From Shewanella fidelis ATCC BAA-318 (GTDB taxonomy: Bacteria > Pseudomonadota > Gammaproteobacteria > Enterobacterales > Shewanellaceae): a stretch of DNA of 64,000 nucleotides. Location of the stretch: positions 99,235-163,234 of the forward strand of contig NZ_KI912459.1 of the NCBI RefSeq assembly GCF_000518605.1, read 5' to 3'. A program made the position numbers and the translations under genes. Of the stretch, positions 35,888 to 44,217 are shown in pieces (within the stretch, counting starts at the first letter, position 1; each line of letters opens with the position of its first letter). The notes under the pieces were generated by a model that was given only the letters and a program-made list of their open reading frames with translations, searched no databases and had not been told where the DNA came from.

Positions 35888-36974
35888 CGTGTTATCTCTA
35901 GCGCCTAAAACAAGTTCAAATATCGCTGCCAGCGCTAAAGCCCAATCGTTAATTGCTAATAATCAATACACCACCATTGCAGCTTGGACGTTGGCGATTG
36001 CCAGAGCACTGGCGGTGATGGGAATAGAGCCTAAAACTATATTTAACCAAGTAGGCTTAAATTTAGAGATGCTTGAAGCTAAGCCTGATAGCCGAGTTGA
36101 AATTGCGCAAATGACTCAGCTATGGCAATGCGCCATGCAAGCGACTGACTCGGTTGACTTTGGCCTAACGGTTGGGCGTTATGCTTACCCATTACACTTT
36201 CATTTTTTAGGTCCCTTGCTACTTAGCTGTAACACCTTAGCCGAAGCTTTTGAATTACTACCCGCTTACTCGGCACTGGTGAGTAATGGCGGCAATATTC
36301 AGTTGCAGCGCAGCCCGCAAAGACTGGGGTTTACCATCACCCCACTCAATGGCGTTGAGATCAGTGAGCTTGCCATTGATGCGTTTTTTAGTAGTTTAAT
36401 GCAGCACGGCAAGCAGATGCTGGGCCATAACCAGTTTGTGTGCAAAGTTGAGCTAATGCGCACAGACCACAAGCTAAAATCCCTTTGGCAAGACTATTTT
36501 GGCTGCGAAGTGGTAATGAATGCCGCCACCAATTGCATGTGGATGGATAGAGTCATGCTAGAGCAAACCACAGTGACTAAAAATCCACAGCAAGCTAAGT
36601 ATAGCGAAGCGGCGGTGCGACAATATTTACAGGGGATGCAAGCACTGACATGGCGGCAAAAAACCAGTCAAGGCATTCACGTCATGCTACTTGAGCAAGA
36701 GCCTACGGCGCAAAGCATCGCTAAAATGTACAACGTCAGTGAGCGCAGCTTAAGCCGCTATTTGCAACAGGAAGGCACCAGTTTTAGAGCGTTGCTTAAG
36801 CTTAAACGTCAAGAGTTAGCTTGCCACTATTTGCTTAATACCAATGTTGTGATCAATGAGTTAGCTAACATCTTAGGTTACAGCTGTTTGAGCAATTTCA
36901 GCCGCTCATTTACCGCTTGGCTTGGGGTGAGTCCATCACAATTTCGGCTGCAAAACTTAGCCAACAAACCATGA
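35874..36974 (+). CDS. AraC family regulator with arabinose-binding-like N-terminus
   Basis: 366 residues. The first 210 resemble the long AraC_N sensing domain (IARALAVMGIEPKTIFNQVGLNLEML, AYPLHFHFLGPLLLSCNTLAEAF), as in OruR/ArgR-type regulators. The last 100 contain the double helix-turn-helix: PTAQSIAKMYNVSERSLSRYLQQEGTSFRALLK and VINELANILGYSCLSNFSRSFTAWLGVSPSQFR. It overlaps the preceding gene and lies 91 bases upstream of the alkylsulfatase gene, a plausible target. The ligand is unknown. Confidence 0.92.
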   Translation: MVNNSVLSLAPKTSSNIAASAKAQSLIANNQYTTIAAWTLAIARALAVMGIEPKTIFNQVGLNLEMLEAKPDSRVEIAQMTQLWQCAMQATDSVDFGLTVGRYAYPLHFHFLGPLLLSCNTLAEAFELLPAYSALVSNGGNIQLQRSPQRLGFTITPLNGVEISELAIDAFFSSLMQHGKQMLGHNQFVCKVELMRTDHKLKSLWQDYFGCEVVMNAATNCMWMDRVMLEQTTVTKNPQQAKYSEAAVRQYLQGMQALTWRQKTSQGIHVMLLEQEPTAQSIAKMYNVSERSLSRYLQQEGTSFRALLKLKRQELACHYLLNTNVVINELANILGYSCLSNFSRSFTAWLGVSPSQFRLQNLANKP

Positions 36975-37065
36975 GTTTGCGCTAGATTGGCGAAAAATGA
37001 TAACCGCGTTGTTGATTTTATGTAATAGCTTGGTGTTATCTTGTTAACTACCAAAGCGCTTCACT

Positions 37066-39162
37066 ATGCCAACATTTCAGTTTATTCAGCGTGAGCCATG
37101 CCAGCAAAGCAAGCTTAATCATGATCACCACCATCACCAAAATCGCAATCACAATAAAATCTATAACAGTATTAAACTCGGCCTGTTTGGCACGCTAACC
37201 ACAATCTTGCTAACCGGTTGTCAACCTGATCCTGATTTAAGCAAAGTAGCTACCGAGGTTAAGGCAACTGAGGTTGATGCTTTAGGCTTTACCCCAGCAA
37301 GTGAACATACTATTGCAGCCAATCAAGCGCTGCGTAGTCGGTTACCATTTGACGATGTACAAGACTTTGAAGATGCCAAGCGCGGCTTTATCGCCAGCAT
37401 GCCAGAGCTTAAAGTGGTTGATGATACGGGCAAGGTGATTTGGGACAGAACCGCCTATGACTTTATTGAGGGCGAAGCGCCTGCCAGTGTTAACCCAAGT
37501 CTGTGGCGACAAGCCAGCTTAAATAATATTGATGGCTTATTTGAAGTCACTCAAGGCGTTTATCAATTGCGAGGGTTTGATTTAGCCAATATGACGGCGA
37601 TTGTAGGTGACAGTGGCTGGATTATTGTTGATCCATTAACCACGGCTGAAACTGCCAAAACCGCACTTAACTTTTTAAATCAAACTTTAGGCGAACGACC
37701 TGTGTCGGCGATTGTATTTACTCACAGCCATATGGACCATTTTGGTGGGGCTTTAGGCTTATTTGAGCAAGCACCGGATGAGGGGATTGATATCATTGCG
37801 CCTGCTGGTTTTATGCATGAGGCGACCAGTGAAAATGTCATGGCTGGTACCGCCATGAGTCGTCGCGCCATGTATATGTATGGCAAGCAGCTACCGCGCA
37901 ATAGTCGTGGTCATATCGATTCTGGCTTAGGCAAAGAGCCAGCCTTTGGTGAATTTGGCATTCTGAGTCCAAATGTGGTGGTCGAGCATGACTCTGCGAT
38001 GGAGATAGATGGCGTCCCCTTTGAATTTCAAATCGTATCAGGCTCAGAAGCGCCCGCTGAGTTCACTTTTTACCTGCCAGAGCAGCAGGCATATTGCGGC
38101 GCTGAGCTAGTCTCTAAAAACATGCACAATTTGTATACCTTGCGCGGTGCTAAGGTGCGTGACGCATTGGTTTGGAGCAGAGCCATTGATGATGCGCTCA
38201 ATGCGCAGCGAGACACCAAAGTGTACTTTGGCAGTCATCATTGGCCGATTTGGGGCCAAGCTGAGGTGAATGAGTTTTTACAAAAGCAGCGTGATACGTA
38301 TAAGTATATTCATGACCAATCTGTGCGCATGCTTAATGCTGGATTGACGCCTGCTGAAATTGCCGAGCAAATTCAAATGCCGCCATCACTGTCGAACACC
38401 TTTGCAAGTCGTGGTTATTACGGCACAGTTAAGCACAATGCCAAGGCTGTTTACCAAGCTTATTTAGGCTGGTACGACGCTAATCCCGTTAATCTAGACC
38501 CATTGCCAGCAACGGCATCAGCTGTTAAATATGTTGAGTTAATGGGCGGCGCAGACAAGATCATTACAGCTGCGAATAAGGCGGTTGCAACTGGCGAGTA
38601 TCGTTGGGCGGCAGAGCTGGTAAACCACCTCGTGGTGGCCGAGCCTGAGCATAAACAAGCCAAAGCTTTACTCGCTAGTATTTATGATCAGCTGGGTTAT
38701 CAGGCTGAATCTGCACCGTGGCGTGATGTTTACTTAAGCGCTGCCTATGAGCTAAGACACGGCAGCCCAGAGGTGGGAATTGATTTAGCCTCAATGAAAC
38801 AGATTTTGCTGCAATCACCAGTCGAAAACTTTATGCAGTCGATGGCATCAAGGGTGATAGGGCCTGAAGTGTTCGGCGAAGAGTTTATTCTTAATATCAA
38901 CTTCACCGATCTTGATAAAAACTATGTGCTAGAGCTAAAAAACTCAGTATTACATCATAAGCTCGCGCCAAAATCTGCTAATGCCAACGCGACGTTAAAT
39001 ATTAGCCACGAGCTATTTGTCGATCTGATTATTGGTAAAGCAGGCGTCAAAGAGGTGCTGTTTTCTGACGAGCTTGAAATCGAAGGCAGTAAGCTTGATT
39101 TAGTCAGCTTCTTTTCGTCCTTAGATAAACCCAAAGGTGTGTTTAATATTGTGACACCTTAG
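37066..39162 (+). CDS. Alkylsulfatase, metallo-beta-lactamase type (SdsA/BDS1 family)
   Basis: 698 residues. The metallo-beta-lactamase domain carries THSHMDHFGG (His220, His222, Asp224, His225), with FGSHHWPIWG as a later metal-ligand region. A helical dimerisation region follows, then a C-terminal SCP2-like domain (about 560-695). The enzyme removes sulfate from primary alkyl sulfates such as SDS-type surfactants. A lipobox LLTGC (Cys52) follows an unusually long, histidine-rich n-region (about 34 residues with an HHHH run), so the true start may be later or the export route unusual. No clear Shine-Dalgarno is seen. Confidence 0.9.
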   Translation: MPTFQFIQREPCQQSKLNHDHHHHQNRNHNKIYNSIKLGLFGTLTTILLTGCQPDPDLSKVATEVKATEVDALGFTPASEHTIAANQALRSRLPFDDVQDFEDAKRGFIASMPELKVVDDTGKVIWDRTAYDFIEGEAPASVNPSLWRQASLNNIDGLFEVTQGVYQLRGFDLANMTAIVGDSGWIIVDPLTTAETAKTALNFLNQTLGERPVSAIVFTHSHMDHFGGALGLFEQAPDEGIDIIAPAGFMHEATSENVMAGTAMSRRAMYMYGKQLPRNSRGHIDSGLGKEPAFGEFGILSPNVVVEHDSAMEIDGVPFEFQIVSGSEAPAEFTFYLPEQQAYCGAELVSKNMHNLYTLRGAKVRDALVWSRAIDDALNAQRDTKVYFGSHHWPIWGQAEVNEFLQKQRDTYKYIHDQSVRMLNAGLTPAEIAEQIQMPPSLSNTFASRGYYGTVKHNAKAVYQAYLGWYDANPVNLDPLPATASAVKYVELMGGADKIITAANKAVATGEYRWAAELVNHLVVAEPEHKQAKALLASIYDQLGYQAESAPWRDVYLSAAYELRHGSPEVGIDLASMKQILLQSPVENFMQSMASRVIGPEVFGEEFILNINFTDLDKNYVLELKNSVLHHKLAPKSANANATLNISHELFVDLIIGKAGVKEVLFSDELEIEGSKLDLVSFFSSLDKPKGVFNIVTP

Positions 39163-39210
39163 TAAGTATGGGGCTAGTTGCTAACTCATATCAATCTTAA
39201 CTAAGCACTA

Positions 39211-39230
39211 CCAGCGACAGATGTCGCTGG
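39211..39230. repeat. Perfect palindrome
   Basis: CCAGCGACAGATGTCGCTGG: 9-bp arms around GA. The arm sequence (ATGTCGCT/AGCGACAT) recurs in the outer stem of the adjacent element, 39279-39420. Confidence 0.7.
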
Positions 39231-39278
39231 CTATAGGGGATTTACGATAGAGAAAGGCTCGTTGAGTGCTGAGTTCAC

Positions 39279-39420
39279 ATGTCGCTACTTCTGTGGGACG
39301 CTGTAAAGCCATCCATGGCCGCTCTGCGGTTTAATCTGATGTGAATGGATTCACAAATGCCGCGGTGACATGGATGTCAAAGAGCGGCCCTGAAACCGAA
39401 GCCCACAGCCGCAGCGACAT
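39279..39420. repeat. Multi-hairpin structured repeat, left
   Basis: The outer stem ATGTCGCT..CTGTGGG (39279-39297) pairs with CCCACAG..AGCGACAT (39402-39420). The inner stem GGCCGCTCT (39318) pairs with AGAGCGGCC (39381). Two small palindromes lie inside: GTGAATGGATTCAC (39341-39354) and TGACATGGATGTCA (39366-39379), both closing on GG. A related element is at 41350-41439. Confidence 0.7.
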
Positions 39421-39443
39421 CTGATGATTCATCTTACCAGTTA

Positions 39444-39461
39444 ATTCGCTCCGACCCCTTT
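39444..39461 (-). repeat. Left copy of an 18-bp inverted repeat
   Basis: ATTCGCTCCGACCCCTTT, the exact reverse complement of 41262-41279. The two copies bracket the cassette-like genes. Confidence 0.85.
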
Positions 39462-39549
39462 ATGTCTTTATAGTATGAGCTTTTGAAGTTGCATCTATTC
39501 CAGCTTCTAATGCCCAATCACCGTAATCCACTGAACCTTCCTATTCATA

Positions 39550-39674
39550 TAACGCCGCATTAAGGTGTGAGCAACGCTACCACGAAACTTAACCACGCCA
39601 CCGTAAACACAAAAACCAACGATGGAATGAAAAATGCCAAGCGTTGGGAATCACTCTTAAATGCTTTGTTAGCT
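39550..39674 (-). other. Integron attC site, VCR-like
   Basis: On the minus strand the site begins TAACAAAGCATTTAAGAGTG and ends CTCACACCTTAATGCGGCGTTAT. The ends form an imperfect inverted repeat: TAAC / GTTA outer boxes, TTAAG.GTG inner similarity, and CAACGCT (39633-39645 side) matching AGCGTTG (39572-39578 side). This is the layout of Vibrio cholerae repeats (TAACAAACGCC...GGGCGTTA). It follows the minus-strand acetyltransferase stop by 5 bases, as expected of a gene cassette. Confidence 0.8.
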
Positions 39675-39678
39675 GAAT

Positions 39679-40338
39679 TTATACTACCAAGCCATTTTGT
39701 TTTGCAAATTCAAGTACTTTAGGAACATCACCTTTGACTAGAATAGGCATTACTTTCTCGATTAACTCAACTTCCCAGTCCCACCATGCTAGGTTTAAAA
39801 GCACATCTTGATCAGTTTCACTGAACCGAGTTTTAACGACTTTCGCAGGGTTACCTACCGCAATACTATACGGGGGAATATCTGTGGAAACTACTGATTT
39901 AGCACCAATAATTGACCCATGACCGATGTTTACTCCGGGCATGATTGTTACGTCATAACCCAGCCAGACATCATTGCCAATTACAGTGTCTTTGTATGCT
40001 TTAAATGGGTACTCTGTTAACGGCAGAGCTTCAGCCCACTTTTCACCGAAAACAGCAAATGGATACGTTGTGATACCTGAAGTTGCATGGTTTGCATCAG
40101 GCATGATGAATTGAACCCCATTAGCAAATGCACAAAATTTACCAATATGAAGTGAGTTACCCGAAATACCAAAGTTATATAGTACATTTTTAGTCAAGAA
40201 CTCTGTTGGGTCGTCAAAGTCACTGTAATAGCTAAAGTCACCGGCATGAACATTAGTCACTTCGCTTTCAGCGATTAGTGGCTTCAAAAAGACAGTATTT
40301 TTGAAGTCTTTGATAGGGAAAAGGTTGTCTGATTTCAT
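39679..40338 (-). CDS. CatB/Vat-type hexapeptide acetyltransferase
   Basis: 219 residues of the xenobiotic acetyltransferase branch of left-handed beta-helix enzymes. Visible blocks: FCAFANGVQFIMPDANH with the catalytic-type histidine, TYPFAVFGEKW, hexapeptide repeats TVIGNDVWLGYDVTIMPGVNIGHGSIIGAKSVV, and the terminal VGNPAKVVKTRFS. Relatives acetylate chloramphenicol or streptogramins, but many chromosomal members have unknown substrates. The gene has the structure of an integron cassette: attC follows at once. It faces opposite to the alkylsulfatase gene. Drug resistance should not be assumed. Confidence 0.92.
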   Translation of the reverse strand: MKSDNLFPIKDFKNTVFLKPLIAESEVTNVHAGDFSYYSDFDDPTEFLTKNVLYNFGISGNSLHIGKFCAFANGVQFIMPDANHATSGITTYPFAVFGEKWAEALPLTEYPFKAYKDTVIGNDVWLGYDVTIMPGVNIGHGSIIGAKSVVSTDIPPYSIAVGNPAKVVKTRFSETDQDVLLNLAWWDWEVELIEKVMPILVKGDVPKVLEFAKQNGLVV

Positions 40339-40412
40339 AGAGTTATTCTCGTTATACTTTGCCTCTATTATTCCACACGCTGTAGGTCAATGTATTCAGC
40401 TGAAGCACTTTG

Positions 40413-40835
40413 TTATGAGTTTGTGTAGTGGTTAAGGCTATCAGACTTATAGATTGAGCCAGATGATATGGCTTTAGTGATAGAATCTTGAATGGCCTCT
40501 TCGGACTTAAGATGTGTTTTGATCTTGTTGCTTTTAACAAAGTGATACAAGCGCCACGCATCAAAGCCATTTATTTCGCCAGCTGCACCAAAATCGAAGT
40601 CTATAGTTTTTCCATCGATGGTGATTTCCATTCCATATCCATGCGGTCTGATTCGATAGCCACCAGATTCATAACCCATTTTTCTTATATGTGGCGCGCA
40701 CCTGGTAACGAAGTCGATATTGGAGTCAGGACGAGGGCAGCCGAACTCGGATTCTAAAATAGCAACAGCTTTTAGTTGAACTTCATTAAATTGATTGATT
40801 AATAATCTTAGTGCATCGTCCATGTGATAGCTCAT
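40413..40835 (-). CDS. DUF6896-like hypothetical protein, cassette gene
   Basis: 140 residues, cytoplasmic, no signal or membrane segment. The central core GYRIRPHGYGMEITIDGKTIDFDFGAAGEINGFDAWRLYHFV resembles DUF6896 proteins, which often occur as orphan genes in mobile or toxin-rich regions; this match is from memory and moderate. The start ATG lies within a GTTATGA box that looks like the 3' end of a short attC-like repeat (40832-40885), as is common for integron cassettes. A second Met (40823) is also possible. Function unknown. Confidence 0.7.
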   Translation of the reverse strand: MSYHMDDALRLLINQFNEVQLKAVAILESEFGCPRPDSNIDFVTRCAPHIRKMGYESGGYRIRPHGYGMEITIDGKTIDFDFGAAGEINGFDAWRLYHFVKSNKIKTHLKSEEAIQDSITKAISSGSIYKSDSLNHYTNS

Positions 40836-40885
40836 AACAGTATATTAGGCTGAATTCCGAATAAGAACAGTCAGCTTAGTTAATC
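40832..40885 (-). other. Short attC-like inverted repeat at the cassette gene start
   Basis: On the minus strand: TTAACTAAGCTGA, an 18-base spacer, then TCAGCCTAATATACTGTTATG. Outer TAAC/GTTA and inner GCTGA/TCAGC pairs are present in the right order. At 54 bp it is near the lower size limit of attC sites and has little other sequence similarity, so it is a candidate only. Confidence 0.4.
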
Positions 40886-41261
40886 CTATGCGAACAAGCT
40901 AACTTTAAATGCATTTTAATTCAATGGTTTAAAGATTTGTTTACTGCAAGTTCACTGATTTTTCTGATGGTAAAAACCAGAATTTACTTATTTGTGACGT
41001 GATTTGATTTAACTATTGGGAAGAAATGTTTTTTAAACAGCCACTTAGCAGTTGTTAACTCTAAATAGCTTTCCTTCTTACACCAAAATAATGCTAAAAA
41101 TTCACAATGTTTATTATAACTGTTTATATGTACAGCTAGTGTAAAGGTGGGGTGTGTCATCAAAAGATAAGGCTATGTATAAGCTTTCCATATTAGGTTT
41201 TCTATTAGTAAAGGTCACATCTGCTACTCAACACTTGTTGTAGTGAAAATGATTTTGAAAG

Positions 41262-41279
41262 AAAGGGGTCGGAGCGAAT
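41262..41279 (+). repeat. Right copy of the 18-bp inverted repeat
   Basis: AAAGGGGTCGGAGCGAAT, the exact reverse complement of 39444-39461. Confidence 0.85.
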
Positions 41280-41349
41280 AAGAGGTAGATAATGAACTAG
41301 CCTTATTAGCCATTACTCCGAATCAACAGAATAATGCTTGTCTAACCAA

Positions 41350-41439
41350 GTGCAGATGCGGCTGAAGCCGTCGAAAACATGGATGTTTTCGTTGAGCCTA
41401 CATGGACGTACTAGCGGCGTGCTTCAGCAGTGTCTGCAC
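41350..41439. repeat. Multi-hairpin structured repeat, right
   Basis: Outer arms GTGCAGA..GCTGAAGC (41350-41368) and GCTTCAGC..TCTGCAC (41421-41439). An internal palindrome CGAAAACATGGATGTTTTCG (41372-41391) closes on GG, like the two small palindromes of the left element. It lies about 70 bases outside the inverted repeat copy. Confidence 0.7.
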
Positions 41440-41543
41440 ATATGCCCTCGGTAGGCGATTAATCACGCAGAAATGTCAATTTAGAACTCACTGCCATATA
41501 CCACCGAGCAAAAACATAAATTCAATTAGCTTATTTCGAAGCT

Positions 41544-41571
41544 AAAAAAACCACCTTGCGGTGGTTTTTTA
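41544..41571. terminator. Terminator of fadE (bidirectional shape)
   Basis: AAAAACCACC / GGTGGTTTTT arms with a TTGC loop and A/T tracts on both sides, 82 bases past the fadE stop. Confidence 0.85.
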
Positions 41572-41652
41572 GTGGCTGTTTATAGCTGCTTACTGAGCCT
41601 TTTTATAAAAGACGATCGAACTCTAATCTAGCTCTTATTTAAAAGTTCGCAA

Positions 41653-43890
41653 CTAGTTAGCGATTTTAAGCTCTGCTCGGTCGCTGATCAGGTTGAGGTC
41701 AAAATCAAACTCATCGACGCGGATGGCACGCTCACGCTTAAGGTTATAGTCTTGCAGCAATTTATGCTCAGTATCGCTAATGACTTTTGCCTCAAGTGCA
41801 GCATCTAAGGTAAGTGCAAAACGAACGCCTGGCTTAAATGTTTTGGCGCGAATCGCTTTTTTAACTTTAGCCAGTAGCGGTAAACATTCCATTTTAGCAA
41901 GGTAAGCTTGCTCGTTAATGTCGTTACCGTCGCCAGCAGTTGGCTTAACCAGATGAGTTAGATGCTGCTTAAACTCGGTATTAAGCTGCGCTTGCTCTGC
42001 TAACTCACGTACTAGATCATCGTTGATTTTCGGCATCTTCGCTGAATAAGTTACCGTAATTAAACGCATAAACTTACGTGTCGCTGAAGATGGGAAGTTA
42101 TCTAAAAAGTCTAGTAACGCTTTTTCTGCTTGGCCTAACGCCCAACGCGTCGCGTAATGGAAATAAGGCGCAGCTTGTTTTTGCTCGGCAGCAGTTAGCT
42201 TTTTCTCATAATAACGAATAGATGCCATAGCAGCATACAAGTAGCTCATTACATCACCAAGACGGGCTGACAGCATCTCTGCTTGTTTTAACTTGCCGCC
42301 CAGTACCAGTAACGAGAAGTCGGCATATACCGCAAGTTTAGAAGCTAGCTTGTGTACTGATTGCTCGTAAGGTTTTACTTCGGCAAGCGTTGATGCCGCT
42401 GATGCAGTAAAAGGTAATAGACCTAGCTTAAAGGCGCGTAGGCTGTTACCCACACTGTAACCAACCGTTTTACGTAAGATGCCATTAAAGACTTTGTCAG
42501 CACTTTTTTCATTTGAGTGGATAGACTCAACCATAGACTGCAAGTATGGGTGACAACGCATTACACCTTGACCGAAAATCATTAGGTTACGGGTAAGAAT
42601 GTTGGCGCCCTCAACGGTGATCGCAATAGGCTGCGCTACGTAACCTGAAGCTAAGGTATTTTGCGGACCACATTGAATCGCTTTACCGGCTTGAATGTCC
42701 ATAGCAGAATCGAGTACATCACGACCAAGCTCTGTCATATGGTATTTCGCAATAGCGGTAACAACAGATGGCTTCAGCCCAAGGCCAAGACCTTCGGTGG
42801 TTAGCACGCGCATCGCTTCTTGTAGGTAGGTTTTACCGGCAATATCGGCAAGCTTTTGCTGAATACCTTCAAACTTACCAATTGATAAACCAAACTGCTC
42901 ACGCACTGCGGCGTACTCTGCTGATGATTTTAGTGATGCTTGGCTGACTGACACGCCCAGCGCTGGCAGTGAAATCCCGCGACCTGCACCAAGACAAGCC
43001 ACTAGCATTGCCCAACCACGGCCAATATTCTTTTGGCCACCAATGATAAAGTCCATCGGGATAAATACGTTTTCGCCGCGGGTAGTACCGTTGTAAAAAC
43101 GGATCCCCATAGGATCGTGACGATTGCCAAGCTGCACACCTGGGTGCGATTTTGGAATAAGAGCACAGGTAATACCAAGTTGTTCTTTACCGCCGAGTAG
43201 ACCGTTAGGATCTTCAACTTTAAAGGCTAGACCTAATACGCTGGCAATAGGAGCAAGGGTGATGTAGCGCTTGTCCCAAGTTACACTTAAACCTAATACT
43301 TGCTCACCTTGGTATTCACCCATAGTGACAGTACCAATATCGGGAATGCCGCCGGCATCTGAACCTGCCTCTGGGCTGGTTAATGCGAAACATGGGATCT
43401 CTTGCCCGTTGGCTAGACGTGGTAACCAGTAGTTTTGCTGCTCTGATGTACCGTAATGCATGAGTAGCTCACCGGGACCAAGAGAGTTTGGCACCATTAC
43501 GGTAACGGCTACGGCTGAACTTTTGGCTGCGATTGTGGCAACGATGGTTGAGTTGGCATAAGGACTAAACTCAAGACCACCAAAAGATTTTGGAATAATT
43601 AATGAGAAGAATTTATGTTCTTTTAAGAAATTGAGAATGTTGTCTGGCAGATGCTTGCTGCGTTGGATCTCAAAATCATCAACCATGTCGAGTAGGGTGG
43701 CAACGGGTCCATCTAGGAAGGCTTGCTCATCGGCTGAAAGCGTTGCAACAGGAATATCACGTAGGGCTGCAAAGTCTGGCACACCTTGGTAAATCGAACC
43801 TTCTAACCACACATCACCGGCATCGAGTGCCTCTTGCTCTGTAGTAGAAATGCTTGGCAATATTTTTTTTAATTTAGTTCTAATGCTCAT
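41653..43890 (-). CDS. fadE: Acyl-CoA dehydrogenase FadE
   Basis: 745 residues. The long gammaproteobacterial FadE type is recognisable by LKEHKFFSLIIPKSFGGLEFSPYANS, FALTSPEAGSDAGGIPD (flavin-binding), WDKRYITLAPIA, and a C-terminal extension of about 250 residues. It catalyses the first oxidation of beta-oxidation. Compared with E. coli FadE (814 residues) it lacks the two N-terminal membrane helices. FadR- and PsrA-like boxes lie in the promoter region, consistent with induction by long-chain acyl-CoA or fatty acid. Confidence 0.96.
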   Translation of the reverse strand: MSIRTKLKKILPSISTTEQEALDAGDVWLEGSIYQGVPDFAALRDIPVATLSADEQAFLDGPVATLLDMVDDFEIQRSKHLPDNILNFLKEHKFFSLIIPKSFGGLEFSPYANSTIVATIAAKSSAVAVTVMVPNSLGPGELLMHYGTSEQQNYWLPRLANGQEIPCFALTSPEAGSDAGGIPDIGTVTMGEYQGEQVLGLSVTWDKRYITLAPIASVLGLAFKVEDPNGLLGGKEQLGITCALIPKSHPGVQLGNRHDPMGIRFYNGTTRGENVFIPMDFIIGGQKNIGRGWAMLVACLGAGRGISLPALGVSVSQASLKSSAEYAAVREQFGLSIGKFEGIQQKLADIAGKTYLQEAMRVLTTEGLGLGLKPSVVTAIAKYHMTELGRDVLDSAMDIQAGKAIQCGPQNTLASGYVAQPIAITVEGANILTRNLMIFGQGVMRCHPYLQSMVESIHSNEKSADKVFNGILRKTVGYSVGNSLRAFKLGLLPFTASAASTLAEVKPYEQSVHKLASKLAVYADFSLLVLGGKLKQAEMLSARLGDVMSYLYAAMASIRYYEKKLTAAEQKQAAPYFHYATRWALGQAEKALLDFLDNFPSSATRKFMRLITVTYSAKMPKINDDLVRELAEQAQLNTEFKQHLTHLVKPTAGDGNDINEQAYLAKMECLPLLAKVKKAIRAKTFKPGVRFALTLDAALEAKVISDTEHKLLQDYNLKRERAIRVDEFDFDLNLISDRAELKIAN

Positions 43891-43896
43891 AGTTAT

Positions 43897-43913
43897 TACT
43901 CGTCCGACCAGAA
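43897..43913 (-). promoter_or_regulatory. FadR-like operator at fadE
   Basis: Minus strand TTCTGGTCGGACGAGT matches the FadR core CTGGTCNGACNAG. It sits 7-23 bases before the fadE start codon. Confidence 0.7.
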
Positions 43914-44217
43914 TTTATGCTTCACATTACGTCACAAAATGAGTAATAGATCAAATTTTCAAACGATAAATTTAAACGCTTGTTTGGATTTTTAATGCGT
44001 CGGTGTTTAATTTTTGTTTTTTAAGGTAAAAATTTCATAAGCTTACGCGTGTACGCTTAAATGAAATTATTTTCAAAATAATGTTGGCAGATCTCGCAGC
44101 TTGGCTGCAAAAGTGTGTAGCAGTTGCAGGGAGAATAGGTTAAGCGGGAAAAGGGAAAGGGAATAGTCAACGACAAGGGCATTCCCCTTGTCGTTAACAG
44201 CTAAGTTAGTTAATAAG
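43914..44217. other. Spacer between rsgA-like gene and fadE
   Basis: Holds the PsrA-like box and, at 44169-44195, a hairpin with 11-bp perfect arms (AACGACAAGGG) that may end the GTPase transcript; no strong T tract follows it. Otherwise featureless. Confidence 0.45.
43971..43988. promoter_or_regulatory. PsrA-like operator at fadE
   Basis: TTTAAACGCTTGTTTGGA, an imperfect palindrome resembling the PsrA pattern (TTTAAAC-N4-GTTTGAA), about 80 bases upstream of the fadE start. Confidence 0.6.

Larger units (their letters stand above)
39163..39678. other. Non-coding region with repeat elements and attC
   Basis: 516 bases without a gene. In order: hairpin (39211-39230), multi-hairpin element (39279-39420), left copy of the 18-bp inverted repeat (39444-39461), about 90 bases of unremarkable sequence, and the attC site (39550-39674). 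Confidence 0.7.
40886..41652. other. Gene-free region right of the cassette genes
   Basis: About 770 bases. It holds AT-rich sequence without an open frame (40890-41260), the right copy of the 18-bp inverted repeat (41262-41279), a multi-hairpin element (41350-41439) and the fadE terminator (41544-41571). Confidence 0.65.

Noticed and set aside
40339..40412. Second full attC between the two cassette-like genes
   Set aside because: TAACAAAGTGCTTCAGCTG looks like the 5' half of an attC on the minus strand, but no matching inverted 3' half is present, so it was not called.
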